Source: Brucella tritici
Lineage (GTDB): Bacteria > Pseudomonadota > Alphaproteobacteria > Rhizobiales > Rhizobiaceae
NCBI RefSeq assembly: GCF_008932295.1
Contig: NZ_WBWA01000003.1
Location: forward strand, 186,001-250,000
Length of the DNA: 64,000 bases
Direction of reading: 5' to 3'
Made by a program: the position numbers and the translations under genes. Of this stretch, positions 34,206-43,346 are shown piece by piece; positions within the stretch are counted from its first letter, which is position 1, and every line of letters starts with the position of its first letter. The notes under the pieces are model-generated. The model did no database searches. It had not been told where the DNA came from and saw only the letters and a program-made list of their open reading frames with translations.

Positions 34206-35039
34206 TCAGCCTTTGACCGCGCCAGCCGTGAGGCCCTGCACGAGATATCGTTGAATGAGGAAGAAGAAGAGACAGGCCGGGATCAGCGCGAGCACGCCCG
34301 CTGCCATCATCTGTCCGAAATCGACCGAGAATTTTGAGACGAAGCTCAAAAGCCCGACCGGGAACGTGGCTGAATCATTGCCGGAAATCAGCATCAGCGC
34401 GAACAGAAGCTCGCTCCACGCTGCGGTGAAAACAAAGCCGAGCGTTGCAGCAATACCGGGCAGGGTCAGCGGCAGAATGATCTGGCGGAAAGCCATGAAC
34501 TGCGTTGCGCCGTCGATCTTGGCGGCTTCTTCGAGATCCTTCGGAATGCCGTCGAAGAACGACTGCATCAGGAAGGTGGCAAAAGGCACATTGAATGCCG
34601 AATAGACGATGATGAGGCCGATCAGGCTGTTGGTGAGACCGAGCGGTGCCATGATCTTGTAGATTGGCGCGATCAGCATCACGAGCGGAAACATCTGTGT
34701 CAGCAGCATCAGCGCCACAATCCAGTATTTGGCGCGGAAGTTGAAACGTGAAAGCGCATAACCGGACAGCGAAGCCAGCAGCGTAACGATAATGGCGGTT
34801 GAGCCGGATACGATCAGGCTGTTGCGGAAGAACAGCGGAAACGAGCTGTTGTTCAACACATGGCTGAAGTGATCGAACGTCATGCGCGATGGCCAGAGCC
34901 GTACGCCTTCGCTGTAAAGCAGATCATTAGGCGTGACGGAAACCTTCACCAGCCAGAAAATCGGAAACAGTGCAAACAGGACGAATAGCAGAATGGCAAT
35001 GCGATGCGCGCCAACAAGGAGGAGCTTACGGTTGGTCAT
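34206..35039 (-). CDS. Sugar ABC importer permease, MalG/UgpE type (left system)
   Basis: 277 residues, six membrane helices, EAA loop [23 protein letters not shown] near residue 190, C-terminus [10 protein letters not shown] typical of MalG-type CUT1 permeases. Four bases separate its start from the stop of the partner permease. The substrate cannot be deduced from the sequence. Confidence 0.9.
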   Translation of the reverse strand: MTNRKLLLVGAHRIAILLFVLFALFPIFWLVKVSVTPNDLLYSEGVRLWPSRMTFDHFSHVLNNSSFPLFFRNSLIVSGSTAIIVTLLASLSGYALSRFNFRAKYWIVALMLLTQMFPLVMLIAPIYKIMAPLGLTNSLIGLIIVYSAFNVPFATFLMQSFFDGIPKDLEEAAKIDGATQFMAFRQIILPLTLPGIAATLGFVFTAAWSELLFALMLISGNDSATFPVGLLSFVSKFSVDFGQMMAAGVLALIPACLFFFLIQRYLVQGLTAGAVKG

Positions 35040-35043
35040 GGCC

Positions 35044-36006
35044 TCAATCCTTGTTCAGAAGCGTCTGGCGCAACAGCACAATGAGCATCGAATAGACCAT
35101 CAGCAAGACGAGCAGGACCATCGCAATCGCCGAGGCATAGCCGAAATCGAGCCGTTTGAAGGCTTGCGTGAAGATATAGCTGGCGACGATCTGGGTCCGG
35201 TCGGCAGGGCCACCGCCGGTCATCACGACGATCAGATCGGCACTGTTGGCAATCCAGACGGTGCGCAGCAAAATGGTGATGGCCATGGTTGGCGCAAGAT
35301 AGGGAAGCGTGATCGAGAGAAAACGCTGGACGGGGCCAGCGCCATCGATCGCTGCTGCTTCATAAAGATCGCGCGGGATAGCCTGCAAAGCGGCCAGCAT
35401 GGTGATGGCAAAGAACGGAATACCCCACCACACACCTGCGGTAATGATGCCCCACATGGCCAGATTAGGGTCGGACAGGATGTTGTCTGGCGCGCTTAGA
35501 AGGCCGATTGCATGTAGCCAGTGTGGCAGCGGGCCGATAACCGGATTAAAAAGCCATGCAAAGTTAAGACCTGTGAGGAAGGTCGGCACAGCCCATGGCA
35601 GAAAGATCAGCGCCTGTGCCAGCCCACGTCCGGCGAATGGCTTGTCGAGCAGCAGGGCAAGAATAAGCCCGAAAACGAATTGCAGCAGCACGGAGCAACC
35701 GGTCCACCAGAGTGTGTTTTTCAAGGAACGATAGAAAGCCTGATCGGTCGCAAGTTCACGGAAATGATCAAGCCCCACATAGCCACCCGAAAACGGGTTA
35801 AGCAACTGAATGTCGCGAAAGGCATAGGAGACGCCGAGGATCAGCGGAACCAGCATGATGGCGCCGATGAGGATCAGTGCGGGGGCGCTGTAGAGATAAG
35901 GTTCGGAGGCGTGCGCAAGTCGCTGCAAAAAGCTGCGGCGGTCCTGCTTTTCACTCGGCACTTCTTTGCGCACCGGGGCCTTTATGGAAGCGGTGTCATT
36001 CATCAT
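35044..36006 (-). CDS. Sugar ABC importer permease, MalF/UgpA type (left system)
   Basis: 320 residues. A cytosolic N-terminal region (about 1-35), six membrane helices and the EAA loop YEAAAIDGAGPVQRFLSITLPYL. The start is one of two adjacent ATGs at 36006 and 36003, with AAGGGA upstream. It pairs with the MalG-type permease. Confidence 0.9.
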   Translation of the reverse strand: MMNDTASIKAPVRKEVPSEKQDRRSFLQRLAHASEPYLYSAPALILIGAIMLVPLILGVSYAFRDIQLLNPFSGGYVGLDHFRELATDQAFYRSLKNTLWWTGCSVLLQFVFGLILALLLDKPFAGRGLAQALIFLPWAVPTFLTGLNFAWLFNPVIGPLPHWLHAIGLLSAPDNILSDPNLAMWGIITAGVWWGIPFFAITMLAALQAIPRDLYEAAAIDGAGPVQRFLSITLPYLAPTMAITILLRTVWIANSADLIVVMTGGGPADRTQIVASYIFTQAFKRLDFGYASAIAMVLLVLLMVYSMLIVLLRQTLLNKD

Positions 36007-36036
36007 TTTTCCCTTCGCGGGGCTGCATCATTCGCT

Positions 36037-36065
36037 TTGCAGGCGCGGTTGTTCCACGCCTGCAA
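36037..36065 (-). promoter_or_regulatory. Hairpin between binding-protein and permease genes
   Basis: Perfect 9-bp stem TTGCAGGCG/CGCCTGCAA (36037-36045, 36057-36065), no T tail. In this position such stems usually stabilise the upstream binding-protein message and reduce permease expression. Confidence 0.55.
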
Positions 36066-36078
36066 GCTGTTCATGGTG

Positions 36079-37338
36079 CTATTGCTTTGAAAGGTGCTTC
36101 TGCTGCGCCTTGGTCAGATATTCTGCCCACTGGTCGGCGAGCTGGTCCGGCGTAATGTCGCCGAGAAGCGCTTCCTGCGAGGTCTTGATGACGAGCGAAT
36201 CCTTGAAGAAGGCAAATTCTTCCAGATAGGTCGGCATGACGGTTGGAACGACGTTCTTGTCAGCCAGTTCATCGAACCAGCCCTTGAACTGCTCGCCGCT
36301 ATAAAACGGATCGTTCTGAGCGGATTTGAGAACCGGCAATGCACCGGTGCGCTTGTTCCATTCGATGTTGCCTTCCGGGCCTTCCAGCATCGAGATCAGC
36401 TTCCAGGAAAGATCCTTGTTCTTGCTTCCACTCATCATTGACCATCCGGCAAAACCGATGGTCGGGAAGGTCTTGCCATCCGGGCCCTTCGGCATGATGG
36501 TAACGCCGAAATCTTCCGGCTTCATGCGCTCGGCAATGGCGATCAGTGCATCCGGGTCTTGGTTGAGGAAGGCGCAGGTGCCGCTATAGAAACCGGCAAC
36601 GGTTTCGTTGAAGCCCCAGTTGACGCTGTCCTTTGGTGCAAGGCCGTTCTTGTAAAGATCGACCATCCAGGTGATGCCCTTTTTCCAGCCTTCGCTGTTC
36701 ATGGTCGAGGTGCCGTCTTCATTGAAGAACTTGTTGTTGCCCGCCATGGATGCAGCAAAAATCACCCAGCCATTGAGGCCGCCGGGACCGCCACGCATAC
36801 AGAAACCGGATTTGCCGGGAAGGGCTGCGATCTTCTTGGAAGCTTCGACAAATTCGTCCATCGTCTTCGGCGGCTCGGAGACGCCGGCTTCGCTAAGCAG
36901 TTTCTTGTTGTAGAACATGGCGTTCAGATAGAAGCCGTAAGGCAGCGTATATGCTGTGTTGTTGACGCTTCGGCCAAGCTCAAGCGCACGTTCGGTCAGG
37001 TCTGGAGTGGTTTCCCACTTTTCGAGATAAGGTTCGAGGTTCTCCAACATGCCGTTGTTGCCATAGAGCGAAACCCAGGTGTCCGGCATTTCCATGACAT
37101 CGGGAATTTCGCCAGCCGAAACCATGGTTGCGAATTTCTGGAAGGATTCGCCCCATGGCAGCGAGATGATCTCGACCTTGGTGCCCGGATTGGCTGCCTC
37201 AAACTTGGTAACGATGGATTCGAGCGTCTTTGTGCGCTCCGGGCTGGTGATGACTTCAACAAGCTTCAGCCTGGTATCGGCAAGCGCCGTACCGCTCAAA
37301 AGCATGGTTGCGAATGCGGCTGCTATTAGTTTTTTCAT
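36079..37338 (-). CDS. Sugar ABC importer substrate-binding protein (left system)
   Basis: 419 residues, SBP_bac_1 family. The signal peptide MKKLIAAAFATMLLSGTALA ends at AD. Motifs LESIVTKFEAANPGTKVEI and FQKFATMVSAGEIPDVMEM are typical of MalE/UgpB-like proteins. First gene of the operon, consistent with highest expression. Ligand unknown; the PLP enzyme and GntR gene upstream on the same strand may hint at an amino-sugar or similar compound. Confidence 0.88.
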   Translation of the reverse strand: MKKLIAAAFATMLLSGTALADTRLKLVEVITSPERTKTLESIVTKFEAANPGTKVEIISLPWGESFQKFATMVSAGEIPDVMEMPDTWVSLYGNNGMLENLEPYLEKWETTPDLTERALELGRSVNNTAYTLPYGFYLNAMFYNKKLLSEAGVSEPPKTMDEFVEASKKIAALPGKSGFCMRGGPGGLNGWVIFAASMAGNNKFFNEDGTSTMNSEGWKKGITWMVDLYKNGLAPKDSVNWGFNETVAGFYSGTCAFLNQDPDALIAIAERMKPEDFGVTIMPKGPDGKTFPTIGFAGWSMMSGSKNKDLSWKLISMLEGPEGNIEWNKRTGALPVLKSAQNDPFYSGEQFKGWFDELADKNVVPTVMPTYLEEFAFFKDSLVIKTSQEALLGDITPDQLADQWAEYLTKAQQKHLSKQ

Positions 37339-37373
37339 TGCAGTTCCCCTTATTGCTCCTCACTGGATTTTCG

Positions 37374-38543
37374 TTATTCGGTCGATGCTGCGAGCGCTCC
37401 TTCGATATCCCGCCACAGCGCTTCCGTTCCTTCCAGTCCGACATGCAGGCGCACGGAGCGCGGGTCGATGCCGAACGTATGCGCCGAATTTGGCTGTGCC
37501 TTCTGCTGCAGCACGACTTCGCCCGGCACGATCAGGCTTTCATGTCCGCCCCAGCTCACGCCGAGCTTGAACAGATCAAGATGATTGCAGAATTCGCGAA
37601 TGTTCACGCCTTCCCGGAAGATGACCGAGAAGAGACCGGACGTGCCCTTGAGACCCGCAGGCAGACGATTGGCAAGTGCCGGGTGGCAGACGGTTTCAAC
37701 CACATCCAGCGCCTGAAGACGCTTTGCGATTTCCAGCGCTGAAGCCTCGTGCGCCTTCATGCGTGTTGGCAAAGTGCGCATGCCGCGCACCAGAAGCCAC
37801 GCATCAAACGGTGAAAGCTTCCCACCGAGATATGGATAGGTTTCTGCGCGGATTGCGTTAATCAACTCTTTCGAACCGGTCACGACACCGGCGACGACAT
37901 CGCTATGGCCGCCAAGATATTTCGATGCTGAATGCACGACGAGATCAACGCCAAGCGACAGCGGGCGCTGGAAGATCGGGCTGGCCCAGCTGTTGTCGAT
38001 GATGCTCAGCACGCCATGCTGCTTGGCAATCGTTGCCAAGGCGCCGACATCATGGGCTTCCATAACCCAGCTTGTCGGGCTTTCCATGTAGAAGAGCTTT
38101 GCACCGGGCAGGGCTTTTGCGACCGCTTCCTCGTCGCGGCCATCGACGTAGTCTACCTGCACCTGCATGCGCTTCATAATGGTGCCGAACAGGCGGAACG
38201 CATCTGGATAGACATGGCGCACGGCAACAATGCGATCACCCGGCTTAACAAATGCCAGAACACTTGAGGAGATCGCAGCCATACCGCTGGCAAACCCCAG
38301 CGCGTCTTCGCCGCCTTCAAGTTTCGCCAGCATTTCTTCAAATGCCCGTACGGTCGGGTTCAGGCCGCGCGTGTAGATCGGGCGAACCTTTTCGCCGCGA
38401 TAGGAAGCGACCATGTCGTCATAGCTTGGGAAGGTGAAAAGTGATGTCTGCACGATGGGCGGAACCACGGCGTCGAAAGCATTGCCTTCATCGTGGGCAA
38501 CCGTAAGCGCTGCGAAATCCAGCGGATCCATCCCGTCAGTCAT
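37374..38543 (-). CDS. Cys/Met-metabolism PLP enzyme (cystathionine gamma-synthase/beta-lyase family)
   Basis: 389 residues, family length. The PLP-binding Lys is in VVHSASKYLGGHSDVVAG, the upstream Asp in LSIIDNSWASP, and the sugar-phosphate side includes YTRGLNPTVRAFE and GFASGMAAISS. Trans-sulphuration-type beta or gamma elimination or replacement is expected. Its start overlaps the stop of a GntR regulator gene by 4 nt and it lies just upstream of the ABC operon, so it may act on the imported compound rather than in general methionine metabolism. Confidence 0.85.
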   Translation of the reverse strand: MTDGMDPLDFAALTVAHDEGNAFDAVVPPIVQTSLFTFPSYDDMVASYRGEKVRPIYTRGLNPTVRAFEEMLAKLEGGEDALGFASGMAAISSSVLAFVKPGDRIVAVRHVYPDAFRLFGTIMKRMQVQVDYVDGRDEEAVAKALPGAKLFYMESPTSWVMEAHDVGALATIAKQHGVLSIIDNSWASPIFQRPLSLGVDLVVHSASKYLGGHSDVVAGVVTGSKELINAIRAETYPYLGGKLSPFDAWLLVRGMRTLPTRMKAHEASALEIAKRLQALDVVETVCHPALANRLPAGLKGTSGLFSVIFREGVNIREFCNHLDLFKLGVSWGGHESLIVPGEVVLQQKAQPNSAHTFGIDPRSVRLHVGLEGTEALWRDIEGALAASTE

Positions 38544-39256
38544 TTGGACATTTCCTTGATGTCTTCCTCGACAATGTCGAGGATTTTGAGTGTTTCCTGC
38601 CGAGCGGCTTCAGGGTCCTGAGCCACGATGGCGTTAAAGAGCGTGCGGTGGAACGGAAAGGTTCGCCGCGCGAAGTCGATCCGCTCGAACGGATGATCCC
38701 AGAAGTGCAAGAAGGCTTCGCGCATCTGTTCGAGCAATTGTCTGAAAAGCGGATTATGAGTCGCGTCATAAATGGCGAGGTGAAACGCCAGATCTTCCGG
38801 ACCTGACGTGCCTTCCGCGATATGAACGCGCTCCATCTCATCGAGGTTGCGTTCGATGATAACGAGGTCTTCTGCCGTGCGTTTGCGGGCGGCGACCATG
38901 CTGGCCTCGGCTTCGATACCACGGCGCACTTCAAGCGATTGCAGCAATGCATCGCGCAATTGCGCGGGGTCGAATGAAAGCGGCATGTGGATGGTTGCCG
39001 CCGAAATCGGCTTCAGCAGATACGTGCCGCTGCCTTTGCGGGCTTCGATCACACCCAGCGCCTGAAAGTGTCGGATTGCTTCGCGAATGGTGGAACGACC
39101 GACTGCGAGTGCTGCCATCAGTTCGCGCTCTGCGGGGAGGCGGTCTCCGGCCTGAAGATGCGCTGTCGCGATATAATTGGCGAGCGCGTCCGTTACCTGC
39201 CGGGCGCGATCCATCGGCGGTAATGGCGCAATCTGCAGCAGCCTGCGATCTTTCAT
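38540..39256 (-). CDS. GntR/FadR-family regulator
   Basis: 238 residues. Winged HTH (about 15-80): GDRLPAERELMAALAVGRST followed by IREAIRHFQALGVIEARKGSGTYLL. The C-terminal FCD domain has the metal-binding His pattern FHLAIYDATHNPLF and FPFHRTLFNAI. It heads the leftward PLP-enzyme operon and faces the aldo/keto reductase operon, so it probably controls one or both. Confidence 0.88.
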   Translation of the reverse strand: MKDRRLLQIAPLPPMDRARQVTDALANYIATAHLQAGDRLPAERELMAALAVGRSTIREAIRHFQALGVIEARKGSGTYLLKPISAATIHMPLSFDPAQLRDALLQSLEVRRGIEAEASMVAARKRTAEDLVIIERNLDEMERVHIAEGTSGPEDLAFHLAIYDATHNPLFRQLLEQMREAFLHFWDHPFERIDFARRTFPFHRTLFNAIVAQDPEAARQETLKILDIVEEDIKEMSK

Positions 39257-39620
39257 CCTGCCTCCACTTCACAGACTGGCCTAGAAACTTGAAGCGCAAT
39301 CAGATCAGACCTGGTTCCCTTATTGGTTTTAAAATTGGTCTGACATCATAGTAATATCGGCAGGAATTCAAGGCTGTCAAGAGCGGTTTATTTGCGAGTG
39401 AATGGACTGTTCGCATGCGCATGCTTTTCCGATTGCGCTTCTGCAAGCTTGCTCCTATCAATCGCTGGAAGAGGCAGCGCATCCCGAAAAGTGCGAAGCG
39501 GTTTTCGGAACAAGATGCGCGAAAAACAAAGCGCATCCCGAAAAGTGCGAAGCGGTTTTCGGAACAAGATGCGCGAAAACGGAGTGCGGCATTCTGCGTG
39601 CCGCGATGGAGGAAATACCC
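39257..39620. promoter_or_regulatory. Divergent control region with inverted repeat and tandem palindromes
   Basis: Contains TCAGACC/GGTCTGA arms (39305-39311, 39337-39343) and two ATTGGT direct repeats, possible sites for the adjacent GntR protein. Two tandem copies of the palindromic repeat follow at 39477-39584. The aldo/keto reductase ATG at 39621 has GGAGGA upstream. Confidence 0.45.
39477..39584. repeat. Tandem duplication (54-bp period) of the palindromic repeat
   Basis: Two copies starting at 39477 and 39531, each reading GCGCATCCCGAAAAGTGCGA then AGCGGTTTTCGGAACAAGATGCGCG, nearly identical. They are translated in frame with the downstream reductase if an upstream start is assumed, but the true start is after them. 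Same family as repeats at 25126, 26313 and 47580, with the central loop variant GTGCGAAGCGG. Confidence 0.85.
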
Positions 39621-40649
39621 ATGCAATTAAAGGCATCCGAGAAGCGGGCGCTTGGCCGCACCGGCCTGACTGTAACCGCGCTTGGTCTGGGTACTGCACC
39701 TTTGGGTGGGCTTTATGCGCCTGTTTCCCGTGCTGACGCGGACGCATTGCTGGAAGCCGGTTGGAGCAGTGGTATCCGCTATTTCGACAGCGCGCCGATG
39801 TACGGCTACGGCCGATGCGAACACCTTCTTGGCGACATGCTGCGCGAAAAGAGCGAGCGTGCTGTTGTCTCAACGAAGGTCGGGCGCTTGATGGCCAATG
39901 AGCGCGCTGGTCGTACCTTACCTCCACCACTGCCGAAAAATCCGTTCGATTCGGGCTGGCACAATGGCCTCAATTTTCGTGAGGTTTTTGACTACAGCTA
40001 TGATGGCATCATGCGGAGCTTCGATGACAGCCAGCAGCGTCTTGGCTTTCCGGAAATCGATCTTCTCTATGTTCATGATATTGGTCGCGTGACCCATGGC
40101 GACAGACACGAACTTCACTGGAATGCGCTGACCAAGGGCGGTGGTTTCCGTGCGCTGACCGAGTTGCGCGCGGCAGGCAATGTCAAGGGTTTTGGTCTTG
40201 GTGTGAATGAATGGCAGGTCATTCGCGATGCGCTCGACGAGGCTGATCTTGATTGTTCGCTTCTGGCTGGCCGCTATTCGCTACTCGATCAGGTGTCCGA
40301 AAAGGAATTTCTGCCGCTGGCACAAAAGCGTGGCATGGCGCTGGTGATAGCCGGTGTGTTCAACTCCGGTATTCTGGCTGCACCGCGCGGCGGCGAACAG
40401 AAGTTCGATTATGCCGACGCGCCTGCTGAAATCATTGCTCGCACCAATCGCCTGCATGATATTTGCGATGAGTATCATGTGCCGCTCGCCGCTGCCGCCA
40501 TGCAGTTCCCGATGATGCACGAGGCCGTCAGCTCTATTCTGATCGGTGTTCGTTCGCCGGAACAGATCAGGCAGAATGTCGTCTGGTTCGAGCAGTCGAT
40601 CCCGGGCGAATTCTGGACGACGCTTCGCTCGGAAGGTCTCATTTCCTAA
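39621..40649 (+). CDS. Aldo/keto reductase, aldose/pyridoxal 4-dehydrogenase-like
   Basis: 342 residues from the ATG at 39621. AKR family: GRTGLTVTALGLGTAPLGGLY at the start, catalytic Asp/Tyr in YFDSAPMYGYGRCE, Lys in VSTKVGRL and His in LLYVHDIGRV. Similarity in feel to L-fucose or D-threo-aldose 1-dehydrogenases and pyridoxal 4-dehydrogenase, which oxidise the substrate with NAD(P). Followed after two bases by a PfkB kinase. It probably performs the first oxidation of the imported sugar-like compound; substrate unproven. Confidence 0.82.
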   Translation: MQLKASEKRALGRTGLTVTALGLGTAPLGGLYAPVSRADADALLEAGWSSGIRYFDSAPMYGYGRCEHLLGDMLREKSERAVVSTKVGRLMANERAGRTLPPPLPKNPFDSGWHNGLNFREVFDYSYDGIMRSFDDSQQRLGFPEIDLLYVHDIGRVTHGDRHELHWNALTKGGGFRALTELRAAGNVKGFGLGVNEWQVIRDALDEADLDCSLLAGRYSLLDQVSEKEFLPLAQKRGMALVIAGVFNSGILAAPRGGEQKFDYADAPAEIIARTNRLHDICDEYHVPLAAAAMQFPMMHEAVSSILIGVRSPEQIRQNVVWFEQSIPGEFWTTLRSEGLIS

Positions 40650-40651
40650 TC

Positions 40652-41572
40652 ATGACTTCCAAAATTCTCTGCGTTGGTGCCCTCACCATGGACACCATTC
40701 TCCGCCTTGATGAACTCCCACACGCGGCAGGTAAATATCTGCCGCGCGAAGCCGTGGAAATCGCAGCCGGCATGGCTTCAAGTGCAGCCGCTGCGATTGC
40801 CCGGCTTGGCGGTGATGTGGCGCTCTGGGCTTCTGCCGGGGTTGATCCGGTGGGTGATCGCGCTGTTGCAGAGCTTGAAGCCGAAGGCATTGATTGTGCC
40901 TATATCCGGCGGCTGGAAGGCGCGCGCACGGCATTTTCTTCGATCCTTGTCGATGCGAATGGTGAGCGCATCATCGTGCCGTTTTATGATCGCAGGCTTG
41001 CAAGTCCATCTGATCCGGTGCCGCCGATTACGGCAGGAGCCTATGCTGCCGTCATGACCGATGTTCGCTGGCCATGGGCTGCTGAAACGGCGCTGCGTGC
41101 GGCACGCGATGCAGGTATTCCGGCGATACTTGATGCTGATACGGCACCCGTCGAACTGCTGGAAACGCTGTTGCCGCTTGCAACTCATATTGTGGCGTCA
41201 GAACCTGCTGCCATCAGTGTTGCGGGCACAACGGATTTAGTCGAATGTGTACGTATTCTCAGCAATCGCTATGATGTTTTCACGTCTGTTACTGGTGGCG
41301 CAGATGGCTGCTATTGGGCGGAAGGTGCTGGCAAGCCTGTTTCCCATGTGGCCGGTTTCAAGGTCGATGCGGTGGATACGCTGGCTGCGGGCGACGTCTT
41401 TCATGGTGCTTTCGCGCATGGTCTGGTTGAGGGCAGGAAGATTGCCGACATCATCCGTTTTGCCAATGCCGCTGCCGCCATCAAATGCGCGCGCTTTGGT
41501 GGACGCGCTGGTTCACCGAGTCAGGCCGAAGTTGTTTCCTTCATTGAAACCGGCATTGTTCCAGTCCGATAA
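40652..41572 (+). CDS. PfkB-family carbohydrate kinase
   Basis: 306 residues. N-terminal ILCVGALTMDTILRL and a Gly-rich AAGMASSAAAAIARLGG; C-terminal DTLAAGDVFHGAFAHGL holds the anion hole and catalytic Asp of ribokinase-type enzymes (DTLAAGD against the usual DTxGAGD). It phosphorylates a sugar or sugar acid with ATP. It is probably in one operon with the reductase. Confidence 0.85.
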   Translation: MTSKILCVGALTMDTILRLDELPHAAGKYLPREAVEIAAGMASSAAAAIARLGGDVALWASAGVDPVGDRAVAELEAEGIDCAYIRRLEGARTAFSSILVDANGERIIVPFYDRRLASPSDPVPPITAGAYAAVMTDVRWPWAAETALRAARDAGIPAILDADTAPVELLETLLPLATHIVASEPAAISVAGTTDLVECVRILSNRYDVFTSVTGGADGCYWAEGAGKPVSHVAGFKVDAVDTLAAGDVFHGAFAHGLVEGRKIADIIRFANAAAAIKCARFGGRAGSPSQAEVVSFIETGIVPVR

Positions 41573-41620
41573 TCTCTAAATCCTTCCCCCAAAATGACGC
41601 GATTGCACACTGAACTCGAA

Positions 41621-41649
41621 TTGACTCTTTACTAACATGTTAGTATGTG
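41621..41649 (+). promoter_or_regulatory. Promoter with a 16-bp palindromic operator
   Basis: -35 TTGACT (41621-41626), a 17-base spacer, and a -10-like TATGTG (41644-41649). The perfect palindrome TACTAACATGTTAGTA (41630-41645) fills the spacer, the ideal place for a repressor. The GntR protein encoded at 42624 is the most likely binder. Confidence 0.7.
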
Positions 41650-41683
41650 CAAACTTAAAGTTCAAATTTGGGAGGAGCCAGTT

Positions 41684-42586
41684 TTGGCACATAACAATTC
41701 CGGGCAGGAGCGCTTCGGGCTCTCTGCAGCGCTCACGACGCCATTCGATGCAGATGGCAAAATCGATGTCAGCCGTGCGCTGAAGCACGCACGCGCACGC
41801 CTTGATAATGGCTGCTCAAGCGTAACCCTGTTCGGCACGACCGGCGAAGGTTCGTCGATTGCCGATGCCGAGCGCGCCGCCCTTCTTGATGCGTTTATCG
41901 CGCAGGGCTTTCCTGCCGCCAATATCGTTGTTGGCGTTATGGAGAACTCGGTTGCCGATGCGGTTCTTCAGGCAGGTGATGCGTTGCGTCGCGGCTGCAA
42001 GGCCATCCTTCTGGCGCCGCCTTCCTATTTCAAGAACCTCTCCGATGAGGGCCTGTTCGACTGGTTCTCGGCAGTCTTCAAAGGTTTGGGTGAAGATGCG
42101 CGCAGCATCATTCTCTACAATATTCCGTCGGTGACTGCGGTTGAACTGTCGGTCGATCTCATCGGTCGTCTGCGTGCGGCTTTCGGTGACATTATTACGG
42201 GCGTGAAGGATTCGTCCGGTAATTGGGCCTATACGGAAAAGCTGCTTGCAGCCCACAAGGATATTGCGATCCTGATCGGCGATGAACGCGACCTTGCGGC
42301 CGGTGTGCGTCTCGGCGGGCAGGGTGCGATTTCCGGCATGGCAAATCTGTTCCCGCACCGCCTGCTGCGCATGATCAATGACGGTCAGGATGATGCCGAA
42401 CTGGTCGATGCCGTGCAGCGGTTGTTGAACTATCCCGTAACGCCTGCGGTCAAGGCCATGGTGGCGCGTCATACGGGTGACAAGGAATGGCGTCGTGTAC
42501 GTGCGCCGCTGATTTCGCTGAATGATGCGGAATTCGATGCAATTGGCAGTGTATTCGACCGTCTGCATATGGCAAAAGCAGCTTGA
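41684..42586 (+). CDS. DHDPS/KDG-aldolase family protein
   Basis: 300 residues from a TTG at 41684, chosen because GGGAGGAG lies eight bases upstream; an ATG at 41645 overlaps the operator and would be non-functional. Class I aldolase barrel: GTTGEGSS phosphate or carboxylate site, YNIPSV (Tyr) and the Schiff-base Lys in ITGVKDSSGN. Condensation or cleavage of a 2-keto-3-deoxy sugar acid is likely in this sugar-uptake context, rather than lysine synthesis. Confidence 0.85.
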   Translation: MAHNNSGQERFGLSAALTTPFDADGKIDVSRALKHARARLDNGCSSVTLFGTTGEGSSIADAERAALLDAFIAQGFPAANIVVGVMENSVADAVLQAGDALRRGCKAILLAPPSYFKNLSDEGLFDWFSAVFKGLGEDARSIILYNIPSVTAVELSVDLIGRLRAAFGDIITGVKDSSGNWAYTEKLLAAHKDIAILIGDERDLAAGVRLGGQGAISGMANLFPHRLLRMINDGQDDAELVDAVQRLLNYPVTPAVKAMVARHTGDKEWRRVRAPLISLNDAEFDAIGSVFDRLHMAKAA

Positions 42587-42623
42587 GGGCGGCATAAGCC
42601 TTGGAGGATAGAGGGGAACGGCT

Positions 42624-43286
42624 TTGGCGGAAGATCATAACGAACCGGTGAAACTGCGGGATAAGGCTTATCAGAGCTTCACCCAGCATTTGCTGGCGCG
42701 CGATTTCCATCCGGGCCAGTTCGTTTCACAGCGCCAGCTCGTCACCATGACGGGCTTGCCGCTGGGAGCTATCCGCGAACTGATCCCGCGTCTTGAAGCG
42801 GAAGGTCTTATCAAGACCGTGCCTCAGCGCGGGCTCCAGATCGCCCATATTGACCTCAATCTGATCCGTGAAGCGTTTCAGTTCCGGCTTTTCATCGAGA
42901 AAGAGTCGGTTGCGATTTTTTGTCAGTCGGCTTCCGACGAGTTGCTGCGTTCATTGCGTGCGGAGCATGAGGAAACGCTGGAGCGTGCAAAGGCAGAAGG
43001 CGAAACGCCGGAGCTTGAAGAACGGGCGCAGAATATCGACTGGAGCCTGCACGATACGATTGTCGGCTCGCTCGACAATGAAATCATCTGGCGTGCCTAT
43101 CAGACGAACACCATCAAGATGCGTCTGATCAATCAGGAGCGTTTCCGCATCACCGGACGTGTTATCCCGGTCATGCAGGAGCATCTGGCTGTGCTTGCTG
43201 CTATTGAAACACGCGATCCGCAGACAGCCATGGATGCCATCGCCGTTCACATCAACAATGCGCGCAAGCTGGCTTTGCAGATTTAA
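42624..43286 (+). CDS. GntR-family regulator with FCD domain
   Basis: 220 residues from a TTG at 42624 with GAGGGG upstream. The N-terminal winged HTH (SQRQLVTMTGLPLGAIRELI) and the C-terminal FCD ligand domain (WSLHDTIVGSL, VMQEHLAVLAAIE, VHINNA with metal His) are visible. It lies inside the rightward operon between aldolase and binding-protein genes and is the candidate repressor of the palindromic operator at 41630-41645. Confidence 0.85.
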   Translation: MAEDHNEPVKLRDKAYQSFTQHLLARDFHPGQFVSQRQLVTMTGLPLGAIRELIPRLEAEGLIKTVPQRGLQIAHIDLNLIREAFQFRLFIEKESVAIFCQSASDELLRSLRAEHEETLERAKAEGETPELEERAQNIDWSLHDTIVGSLDNEIIWRAYQTNTIKMRLINQERFRITGRVIPVMQEHLAVLAAIETRDPQTAMDAIAVHINNARKLALQI

Positions 43287-43346
43287 CAACCAGGGCCGGG
43301 CAAGAGGAGTTGCCAGGCCGGAAGAAGGATAGGGGAGGAGCATGTA

